Source: Terfezia claveryi (taxonomy: Eukaryota; Ascomycota; Pezizomycetes; Pezizales; Pezizaceae). Taken from it: a stretch of 64,000 nt of DNA. The position numbers were made by a program, and so were the translations under genes. Of the stretch, positions 55,231 through 64,000 are shown piece after piece; position 1 is the stretch's first letter, and each line of letters begins with the position of its first letter. Below the pieces are notes generated by a model, which ran no database searches, was not told the DNA's origin, and saw only the letters and a list, made by a program, of their open reading frames with translations. The stretch is taken from the NCBI GenBank assembly GCA_015179025.1, contig WHUX01000128.1:1-64000 (forward strand). The letters run 5' to 3'.

Positions 55231-55870
55231 TATATTATTTAAAGGTATAAAAGAAAAAGAAGAAAAGATAATACTAGAAATTTAATATAAAATCTAGTAG
55301 TACTTAAAATAAAAGTTAGAAGAGGATAAGATTAAGGAAATAATAAGAAAAAATATAATTATTATATAAATAAAGGATAGAAAGATTTAAACTATACTAA
55401 ATCTATTAGGAATAATTTATATAGTATCTAGATACTACTATATGTATATCTAAATAATACTATTCTATTAATATTTCTAGTAATATCTACTACTATTTAA
55501 GATTACTTAAATTTTATTTATGATATCTCTAGTATTCTATATTATCCTATATTATCTCTTATCTAGCTACTTATAGTATCTAGATAATTTTTTTTAATAT
55601 AAAGTATTTAGATAATATTTCTTTTGGTTATAATATCTAGATAACTTCCGTTAGTATATAGCTTCTAGTATCTTTAATATTTCCTAAAGACTTAGATATA
55701 TAAATAATCTTAACTCTTATAAATAGTTTATTACTCTAACTTAGCCTTAGTTATTTAATCTAGAATAGATTAATCTTTTGTACTCCTACAATATAAGTTT
55801 ATTATGCCTAATAAAGTATATTACAAAAAAGAATTTTACAAATTAATAGTATTATAAAATATATATATAT
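55231..55870. other. A/T-rich stretch without genes
   Basis: Very A/T-rich sequence with frequent stops in all frames, TATCTAGATA words and a (TA)n run at about 55855-55872. It may be an old, fully RIPed repeat. It continues in character at 58273-58560, on the far side of the inserted terminal-inverted-repeat element. Confidence 0.5.
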
Positions 55871-56374
55871 ATGTTCGGGTCTGTTCCGGGATTCCAGGCC
55901 ATACCGGTATGGACTGGGCCGTTGTGAGATTGCGAGATTACTCAGACTATTCCAGGATGGCATAAATATTCATATCTTCTTATATTTCCTTATGCACACC
56001 TAACTTATTTGGCCTAACCAACATAAATCATTTGATGCCATATTCCTAGATTCATATCTACCTTAACCTCTACCCTCTACGCAGTCACCATCCCATTCCA
56101 AACTCCAATGCACCATCCTATTCTAAACTCTAATGCAAATAGTCTCCCAGCATAGCCACACCCATACTACTGTGCTGTTCTTATAGTTTACCTGCATTAT
56201 ATACACTTTGAAATAATCTATTTTATTCTTATGATTATCTAATAAGGCTATCTAACATACTGCGCCCCAAAACCCCCATCTGTACCAGCCTTCATATCCA
56301 CATCCCTAGAATCCTAGATTCGCCATCCATATGAGCCTGCAATTCACTCTCCATATTAGTTTGGATATCCGCTA

Positions 56375-56870
56375 GAATTGAGCAAGCAACTCAGCCTAGA
56401 ATTGAGTGAGGAAATCAGCCTAGAATTAAGTAAGGAAATCAGCAGAGACTTGAGCAAGGATATCACCAAATCGAGTGAGGAAATCAGCCTACAATCGAGC
56501 GAGCAAATCAGCATACAATTGAGCAAGCAAATCAGCCCAGAATCGAGCAAGCAAATCAGCAAGAAAATTAGTGAGCAAACTAGTGTATAATCGAGCAAGC
56601 AAATCAGCCTAGAATAGAGAAAGAAAATCAGCAGAGAATTGGGCAAGGAAATTACCACTGGCATAGATTCGAGCGAGGAAATCAGCCTAGAATAGAGTGA
56701 GCAAATCAGTATATAATCGAGCGAGCAAATCAGCCTAGAATCGAGCAAGCAAATCAGCATACAATCGAGCGAGCAAATCAGCCCAGAATCGAGCAAGCAA
56801 ATCAGCGAGAAAATGAGTGAGGAAATGAGCGAGAAAATGAGTAAGCAAACTAAGTAGAATTGAGTGAGCA
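56375..56870. repeat. Minisatellite of 20-24 bp (GAATCGAGCAAGCAAATCAGC)
   Basis: About twenty imperfect copies of a unit made of GARTYGAGYRAG plus CAAATCAGC stand in tandem. Both strands give long repeated frames (Ser/Leu/Ile/Glu-rich on the plus strand, Leu/Ile/Ser-rich on the minus strand), which I take as repeat artefacts. Confidence 0.85.
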
Positions 56871-57129
56871 AAATTATTTGGAAGGAATAAACAAGAGAAA
56901 AGCTCTAAGTCCCAGCCAGACACACCTTGGAAATAGAGACTTGCCGTGTCTTGCTGCCAGCCATTGGATCGACTGGCACTGTCTTAAAACCAGATTACTT
57001 GTCTTACCTACAATCATCTCGCTGCATTGGTTGGGGCTCCTCCTGCAATTGGCAAAACCTAGCACAAAGGAGAAAATACCCATATATGGGAAACAAATGA
57101 GAAGACAAACATATAGAAATGATTGCTTT

Positions 57130-57365
57130 TAGGCCTCTATATATGCATGCAATTTATGCTTCCACTGGCTCTAGATATTAGTATTTTGCATGCTTTTGCT
57201 AGCTCAAGGTATTGGTGTTTTGTATGCTTCCACTTGTGCTATATATTAGTGTTTTGCATGCTTCTGCTGGCACTATATATTGGTGTTTTTCATGCTTCCG
57301 CTAGCTCTGTATATTGGTTTTTTCATGCTTTCACCAGCTCTAGATATTGGTGTGTTTCATGCTAG
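57130..57365. repeat. Minisatellite of about 36 bp (TATTGGTGTTTTGCATGCTT)
   Basis: About six degenerate units of roughly 36 bp, each with CATGCTTCYRCTRGCTCT and a TATTGGTGTTTT block, stand in tandem within the terminal-inverted-repeat element. A further set of short direct repeats with AGGCTAATAGGGACCC lies at 57545-57625. Confidence 0.8.
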
Positions 57366-57794
57366 GAAGCATGACGGAAGTGGATGCTACATGATGCAGA
57401 CTAAGGCAAATGATTTCTCATATGGACACAGATGTACAGGCTAAGAAAGACCCCTGATTGCAGGCTCCAATTGCAGGCTCATATGGATATTGATATCTAG
57501 GCTAAGAAAAAACCCCAATTACATACTCATATGGATGTAGATATCCAGACTAATAGGGACCCCTGATCGCAGGCTAATAGGGACCCTCAATCACAGGCTA
57601 ATAGGGACCCCCAATTGCAGGCTCAAGAACATAAATGCCAGCTTGGTGAGTTGTTAATGGTACAAAAACTTGTTTGTTTCGTGGTGCAAACTGTAGGAGC
57701 GGCGATTCTAGGTAATTAGTATTTTCAGGGAATACAAGAAATCTTCTACTCCAAGCATTGTGTTAACAGACCAGAATATATACATAAGAAAAGC

Positions 57795-57975
57795 TCTGCC
57801 ATCTCCCGCTTGCTCAATCCTCTACTTGTCCAATCTTCCGCTTGCCCAATCCTCCACTTACCCAATCCCTCGCTTACTCAATCCCCTGCTTGCTTAATCC
57901 CCATACCCACTTGCTTAATCCCCCGCTTGCTCAATCCTTATATCCACTTGCTCAATCCCCCACTTGCTTAACATC
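57795..57975. repeat. Minisatellite of about 18 bp (CCGCTTGCTCAATCC)
   Basis: About ten copies of a unit near CCGCTTGCTCAATCCYC stand in tandem, with variants in the GCTCAATCC block. Confidence 0.8.
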
Positions 57976-58272
57976 TTACTAGCTCTTATATTGAATTCGT
58001 GCATAGGTGTGGCCCTAATCCAGTATGATAATAGGCATCTCCGATATTCTTTGACCAAATGTTGCTACAAAATTACCTTCATATCGAATATGTCCCTATT
58101 TAGTACTTTTAATATCGCTGTGGCCACTGTGGTGTTGTGGTAAATCCTTGTTGCTATCCATGACATTGAACAATTTAATCCCATAATGGCCTAGTCCATT
58201 GCAATATCCAGTCCATACTGGTATGGACCAGGCCATACCGGTATGGCCCGGATCCCAGAACGGACCAGAACA

Positions 58273-60072
58273 TATATATAAAAGTCTATTCTATTAAAGG
58301 CAGTACTAAAACCTATATCTACCTCTATATATTGTAGAGCAACTGCTATATATATTACTTTCTACTAATATAGATCTATTAACTATAGTATATATTAAAG
58401 TCATAGAAAGAAATATTAGAGCTATAGAAATAGAGATATTAAAGTTATAGAAATAGAGATATTGGAGCTATAGAAATAGAAATATTAAAGTTATAGAAAT
58501 ACTAATATTATAGCTATAGAAACTACTAATGAACCTTATAAAATAAACACCCCTACTGGTAACACCAGCACATATGTTATTTAGGTCAGTATAGTATTTC
58601 TTCTATTTTTCTATGTTATAATGCATTTTCCTGATTTCTTCTGTATGTTATTTCGCCTCTGTGGGTTTTTTGGCTTTATCGCTCATATATGTGGCCACTT
58701 TCTGGCTGGACAGTCACCTCCATGTAGGAATTGGTTCTCATTTGAGGGCAATAATCGTCAGCCTTTGGGTGCGGGGACAGGTAGAATCCCAGTAGCAATT
58801 TCACCAAAACTAGAGAGTTCTATGCTTAGAAGCTTGAAGGGTAAACCGATGGCAACTGTGCGAAAAAGTTGCAGTGGATGACCTACTAGAGTGGTTTATA
58901 ACATGGGTTTCGAGGGTTTATAATATCATTGGTTTCTTAGTTTTTTCACATTATAGCATTTAAAACTAGAGGTCATGCTAACATTGATAATGTTTTAGGT
59001 TTACACATGCAACTCTACCACGAGTAAAGTTGTGCCAACTTAGAGGGTGTCAGAGGGGGTGTCAGCCTACAAAGTTCTAAGTAGTGCTCAGTAGCGAAGG
59101 AATCATTTTTTAATAGAAATTAATTTATTGCAACTATTGTAGTAATCGGCCACTCTATTGTTGAATAGTCCTTAATAGGGTCCCTATTACACTGGCGCTG
59201 TGGTGGCTAGGAAGTTATTTGTGATGAGAGTAACAGCAAAAGTTATTTTTTTTTTAGTTTGTTAGCCTCACTGGAAAGGGGGTATATTATGCGGGGGAAT
59301 TCTTGTACTTTGACACACTCATTAAGAAATATATGCATCGTTTTTACGCGTACAAGGAAAGTGCTAGAATCTTCGCTCTATTACCTTAAGATGATTGATA
59401 GCCAGCTTCGCATGCCGCTGTTGATTATCTTTTACTTTTTGAGGCTTTACTCTATCACTTGCGTGTGTCGAGACACATAAGTCTTAAGAATCGCTTATCT
59501 CTCGTTGAGATCGATCCTCGCTTATAGGATTTTCGCTTATCGTAAGAATACTCCGTGACGATTCTGGGAGATACCAGTGGATTCTGCCAGCTCATTCGAC
59601 TCTCCGGACATCTAAGACAGTAATAGTTACTCAGACTATTTGCGATCTTCTTTATATTAGTCCCTTCGACTGGAGAGCTGAGGCAGTAGGATAATTGGAC
59701 TTCTGCAGAATTGTAAGAACATACGTATCGATATCACAGTGTGAGCACCAAAAAAAAATTGGTATGGAAGGAGGGGAAACGAAAAAACCCCTTTCAGCCA
59801 TGATTTTGAGTGCAACCCTTATGTTAAAGCCTCTGGAGGCTTTCCTGGCTTTTGTGGCTTTTGTCTCTGTGTATTTGTCCTTATTCTTTGTTCTTTGCTT
59901 GTGGCGCACCCAACTCAAAAATAAGGAAAAAGAGGGAGGTGTCAAAATAATTGGCTTCGTACTCGAAATTTTGTACAAAATAGCTGCACAAAAAAGCATA
60001 AAAATGGGGGAAAATCGAGCAGAAAGAAGAGGAGAAGAATCAAGAGAAGACACACCTAAGCTTGAACGTACG
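58273..60072. other. Unassigned region before Gyp1 copy D
   Basis: 58273-58560 is A/T-rich. From about 58600 the base composition is more balanced, and frames such as 58621-58881, 59259-59480 and 59695-60072 are open but show no recognisable domain, splice support or repeat match in this window. The last contains a hydrophobic stretch that could be a membrane segment, but it runs on into the Gyp1 LTR, so its 3' end is not native. I call no gene here. This is the most likely non-transposon sequence in the right half. Confidence 0.4.
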
Positions 60073-60576
60073 TGTAACGACGGCTCTGGGGGCAAGGCGA
60101 CCAAGAGGTACACTGGAGAAAGGGCAAGGCTAGGATAACACACACGTAGGAACGCTAAGTGTGTGACCAGGGAGAGGCTGAGACGGAAGGTAAGGGCAAA
60201 AGGCAAGAGAGGCAGAGGGCAAGGGACACGAGACACACGGAAGCAGTTGCCGCGTGTGTCAAGGGAGGCAGCTGGGCTGCAGAGATAAGGCGAGGCAAGG
60301 CAAGGAGGTGCACAAGGGAGATGCACCAACGTGGAGAGAAGCAAGGCCTTGTATTGGATATACAAGACGTTAGATGGGGATCCAACAAGAGGGCGGAGAG
60401 AGCAAGCTATATATACAGGATTCCTTCCTGGCTAGCCAAGGCCACCGGAAGGAATAAGGTTCCCGAGACCCCTTATCTCGGGAACAGAGATAACAACAAT
60501 ATCAATCAACAATAACGAGAGTTAGACGGAATCCTATCTGACTCTCAAACCCGGCTAGGAAAGGATGGTTGTGACA
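60073..60576 (-). repeat. Gyp1 copy D 3' LTR (504 bp)
   Basis: Starts TGTAACGACGGC and ends GTTGTGACA on the plus strand. It carries one ACACGTAGGAACGCTAAGTG hairpin element near 60140 and a GGCAAGGCAAGG microsatellite near 60288. The pentamer before it is GTACG. The partner LTR lies beyond the window. Confidence 0.88.
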
Positions 60577-60769
60577 CTATCCCCCCTTTAGGCTCAGAGC
60601 CCCAGCGACGAAAGACAAGGCGAAAGGCAAGACAAAAACAAACAAACAAAACAGGCGACTAAACCAATAACCTATAACACAACCCCAATGCTGGAAGTAC
60701 GTACCAACAATAATCCCAACAACAACGACAATAACAACCCTAATAACCAATTCCAGGATGACAAGAACA

Positions 60770-63700
60770 TCATTGGGCGGGGCGAGGCTTCCGGGGGTAA
60801 CGCTGGTGGAACAGGGTGACCAAGTCCTGTGTGTTTTCCAGGTCCTCTGCTGGTTGCCAGGTCGTCTCTTCATCTCCCAGCTATTTGACCTTATATTGCA
60901 GGTGCCCATACCTTCTTTGGGAGTCCAGCACTTCCTCTACCTCCCATTCCTCCTCACCTTCGATAACCACAGAGGGAGGTAGAGGGTGTTTCTGGCCGGG
61001 GAGAGGGTCGCTAGCGGCAGGCTCGATCTCGGAGACATGGACGACTGGATGTCGTTTGATGTCTTTGGGGAACCTCAGGCGGTAGGCATGAGTGCCCACA
61101 GTGGCCAACACCTCAAATGGACCCAGGAACTTGTGGTCGAGCTTGCAGGAGGGCCGTTCTATTCGGAAGTGCCAGCTGGAGAGCCATACCTTGTCGCCTG
61201 GCTGATATCTGGGGGCTGGCAACTATGAGCCGTTGGCATATTCGGCTTGCCTAGCTTGCACATACCTCAGCTCTGCCTTCAGAGTTGAGTGGAGCTCAGC
61301 GATTCCGGCTGCGAATTCCTTGGCTAGGGGTTGGGCTTTCTGCAGGGGAGCTAGGGTATCCATGAATCGGGGGTGCCAACCGTAATTGGCCAGGAAAGGA
61401 GAGGTTTTGGAGGATTCCAAGAACTGGTTATTCGCAGCGAATTCGCAGGTAGCCAGCAGCGAAACCCAGTTATCCTGCTGGTAGTTGACAAAGGCCCGCA
61501 GATATTGCTCCATAATGGCATTCATCCTCTCTGATTGGCCATCCGTCTAGGGGTGATATGCCATTGACAGCCGCACTTTGATCTCCAGAAGTTCGCAGAA
61601 GGCTTGCCAGAATTCTGAGGTAAACTGGGGGCCACGGTCGGATACGATCGATTCAGGGATGCCATGGTATCGGAATACATTATTGAGGTAGAGATTGGCT
61701 AACTCTGAGGCAGAGCAGGTATCCCAGCAAGGTATAACGTACCTCATTTTTGTCAACCGATCTACCACCATCAAGATGGCGTTGAATCCCGAGTCCTCTG
61801 GCAATCCTGTCACGAAATCCATGGTCAGATGCAGCCACGGCCGATCCGGGATATCTAGGGGCTTCAGAGTGCCATATGGAGCGTGGCGGACAGGCTTAGC
61901 ATGCTTGCAAACATGGCAGTTCCGTACGTACCGCTCCACTTCCTTCTGCTGGTCTGTCCATGTATATTCCCTGGCCAGCAGTTCCAACGTTTTAGCCACT
62001 CCCGAGTGGCCTGCCGCTGGGGTATCGTGGTGTTCCTTGATCAATCGCAGGCGCAGCTCTCCTTCCGGCACATAGAGCCGCTCGAGGTGGTAAAGGAGGC
62101 CTTCCTGAACAGTACATTCAGCCAGGGAGATTTTGGAGTGGCGGCACTGGCCGGAATCCACTGTGGCGATAATTTCCTTGGCCAGGGGGTCATCCTTGTA
62201 TGCCTGTCTCACCAGTTGTCATAGGTCGGCTCTCGCCTCAGCTTCCGCATCAGCCTCAGCTTCCACATCAGCCTCAGCCTCAACTTCAGCAAGGGCATTG
62301 GCCGCCAGATCGAGGTTTTCGGGCTTCAATACCACCTGATTTTGGTATTTTAGCCTTTCATCCTCCCCCTTAGGGATATCTCCTGATCTCCGAGTTAACG
62401 CATCGGGCTTGCCACCAGCTTTTCCAGGATGGTACTTGATCTTAAAGTTGAACCGAGAGAGAAATTCTGACCACCTGGCCTACCGTCGGTTGAGCAGCTT
62501 GGTGGTGGTAAAGTACTCAAAGTTTTTATAGTCGGAAAGTACTTCGATAATCCCCTTGGCTGACTCCAGATGTGGCCTCCATTCCTCGAATGCTCGCACA
62601 ATGGCCATCAGCTCCTTGTCGTAGATCTCGTAATTGCACTCAGCTGGGGTATGCTTCTTTGAGAAATAGGCCACTAGGTGCAGGATGCCTTTATCATTGT
62701 TCTGAGAGAGGATTCCCGCGGAGACATAGTCGGAGACATCGGTTTCGACGATACACTCCTGGTCAGGGTTGAAATGTGTCAGGATTGGCGCTGAGCAGAA
62801 GGCTTCCTTAAGGTTCTGGTAGGCAGATTGGGCTTCTGGATTCCAGTCGAAATGCCGGTCTTTTTTGGTCAGGGCAGTGAGGGGGGCTACGATCTTCGAA
62901 TACCCTTGAATGAACTGCCGGTAAAAGTTAGCGAACCTCAGGAAGGCTTGGACGTCCTTGAGATTTGCTGGGGTTTGCCATTCCTGGACAGCAGTAACTT
63001 TGGTGGGGTCCATCCTGATACCTTCTATAGTAATGATTAACCCCAAATACTTGACCTCCTGCACATGAAACTCGCATTTCTCCGGTTTCAGGTATAATCC
63101 GGCCTTCTCCAGCTTCTCTAACACCTGCCTCACATAGATTTTGTATTCCACTAGGGAGTCCGAGTATATGAGGATATCATCCAGGTAAGCTGTGCAGAAC
63201 ACATCGAGGAAGTCCCGCAAGGTGTCATTGATGAAGTGCTGGAAGGAGGCAGGGGCATTGGTTAGGCCAAAGGGCATCACATTATACTCAAAATGGCCAT
63301 ATCGTGTTCGGAAGGCAGTTTTCTACTCCTCCCCCTTGGCGATCCATACCAGGTTGTAAGCCCCTCTTAAATCCAGTTTGGTGAACCACTTGGCCTTGGA
63401 GAGCCTGGCTAATATCTCCTGGATTAGGGGTAGGGGGTACCTGTTTTTGACCATTATCTCGTTTAGGCCCCGGTAATTGACACACAACCGGAGAGAGCCG
63501 TCCGATTTCTTCACAAAAAGCACTGGGGCACCCGCTGGTGAAGAGATATAGCGAATGAAGCTCTTGTTGAGGTTTTTCTCCAAGTATTTCTTCAGGGCCT
63601 CCAGCTCCACTCGGGACATTCCGTAGAGGGGCCCATAGGGGGGGGTCTTACCCTCTACCAGTGGAATTGTGTAGTCATATGGTCGGTGGGGCGCCAGCTT

Positions 63701-63895
63701 CTCCGCGGCTTTTTCCGAGAACAGATCAATAAACTCGTGGTATTCATCCGGGACCATGGCCTTCCACTCCTCCTTAGGTCCCATCTTGTTGATTTCCAGG
63801 TTCACCTCATGTATGAAAAGGGCATGCGCCTTCAGCTTGTGTCTCCTTGTAAGATAAGCGAAAGCCCCTGCCCCAATAAAGCTAATATTCAGGGG
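60770..63895 (-). pseudogene. Gyp1 copy D pol, broken by stops
   Basis: On the minus strand, RT (LNISFIGAGAFAYL, then FVKKSDGSLRLCVNYRGLN and [11 protein letters not shown] near 63180), RNase H ([15 protein letters not shown]), a Glu/Ala linker, integrase (NCHVCKHAKPVRHAPYG, MVVDRLTK, SDRGPQFTSEFW, SERMNAIMEQ) and chromodomain are all recognisable. Stops include TAG at about 63320 (Trp position), TAG at 62479 (Gln position), TGA at about 62220, TAG at 61546 and TAG at about 61226. Each is explained by one transition, or by transitions only. There is little sign of frameshift. Confidence 0.9.
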
Positions 63896-64000
63896 CTTTA
63901 GGGGAGGTTGAACAGGGGGAGTAGGGGGAACGGGGAGAACGGGAGGAATGGGAGGAACAGGGGGAACGGGGGGAACGGGGGGAACAGGGGGAGCAGGGCA
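63896..64000 (-). repeat. Pro-Pro-Val coding repeat in the protease-RT linker
   Basis: On the minus strand the last 100 bp code an in-frame run of Pro-Pro-Val units (about ten, with Ile, Leu or Thr variants) just before NISFIGAGAFAYL. The array continues past the window end. Copies B and C have no such array at this place. Confidence 0.8.

Larger units (their letters stand above)
55871..58272. mobile_element. Non-autonomous element with about 50-bp terminal inverted repeats
   Basis: The left end (55871-55920) and right end (58222-58272) are inverted copies starting ATGTTCKGGTCYGTTCYGGG and both containing the palindrome CCATACCGGTATGG. The element stands in (TA)n on both sides, so the target duplication (TA or longer) cannot be fixed. 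No transposase is encoded. The inside is largely minisatellites (56375-56870, 57130-57365, 57795-57975). I cannot assign a superfamily with confidence. Confidence 0.75.
60073..64000 (-). mobile_element. Gyp1 gypsy element, copy D (runs off the window)
   Basis: A minus-strand copy with 3' LTR 60073-60576, the polypurine tract (CTATCCCCCCTTTA on the plus strand) at 60577-60590, chromodomain, integrase, RNase H and RT. The window ends in the protease-RT linker. It is more similar to copy A in its LTR (shared C/T-rich CCTTG type) than to copy B. Confidence 0.93.

Noticed and set aside
56356..56871. Long Leu/Ile/Ser-rich minus-strand ORF resembling a membrane protein
   Set aside because: It is the translation of a tandem DNA repeat. 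The plus strand gives an equally long repeated frame.
57125..57365. Direct repeats with fairly regular spacing considered as a CRISPR array
   Set aside because: Units are degenerate and contiguous without unique spacers, in a fungal transposon.
59480..59600. Possible tRNA or small structured RNA near the CTCGTTGAGATCGATCC stretch
   Set aside because: No cloverleaf with T-arm GTTC box and matching acceptor stem could be built.

Overview
This window is a repeat-dominated piece of a filamentous fungal genome. Short introns of 52 bp or less, fungal-type chromodomain Ty3/gypsy elements, a Plavaka-type transposase and heavy C-to-T/G-to-A decay of repeats (as in RIP, repeat-induced point mutation) all point that way. 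An ascomycete (Pezizomycotina) with RIP fits best, but Plavaka elements are also common in basidiomycetes, so I do not name a genus. I see no rRNA, tRNA, CRISPR array, conserved housekeeping gene or bacterial feature. Only two genes look intact: a three-exon gene of unknown function (271-1169) and a 962-residue Plavaka-like transposase with one 52-bp intron (1722-4662).

Layout: 1-4.7 kb holds the unknown gene, with two minisatellites inside its first intron, and the intact transposase. 5.1-9.4 kb is a minus-strand Ty1/copia element lacking its 3' end. 9.4-12.5 kb is a 5'-truncated plus-strand gypsy copy (family Gyp1). 12.5-15.6 kb is non-coding, with a decayed ORF, two minisatellites and a field of repeated TAGTCTGGTTG-like motifs. 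15.6-27.9 kb is a second, decayed Plavaka gene cut in two by a complete gypsy element (family Gyp2, 682-bp LTRs, target duplication AACTG). 28.4-42.9 kb is a decayed gypsy element (Gyp3) carrying two Gyp2 solo LTRs and a complete Gyp1 element (634-bp LTRs, target duplication AATTA). 42.9-55.2 kb is another decayed Gyp1 copy, interrupted by a hAT-like foldback element, a fourth gypsy (Gyp4) that itself carries a small hAT-like MITE, and a copia 3' fragment inside the Gyp1 LTR. 55.9-58.3 kb is a non-autonomous element with about 50-bp terminal inverted repeats and three internal minisatellites. From 60.07 kb to the window end is a fourth Gyp1 copy, cut off by the window edge.

The most unusual architecture is in Gyp2 and Gyp3. 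Besides the Gag zinc knuckle, both have a long region between RNase H and integrase that holds extra CCHC knuckles: four in perfect spacing in Gyp3 and one intact plus one degenerate in Gyp2. Both also have an insertion ahead of the first integrase aspartate. Gyp1 and Gyp4 lack these. Other points of note are bZIP/Gcn4-type TGACTCA sites in tandem repeats upstream of the Gyp2 LTR TATA box, a half-tRNA-type copia primer site, and length-variable Glu-Ala and Pro-Pro-Val linkers in Gyp1 Pol.
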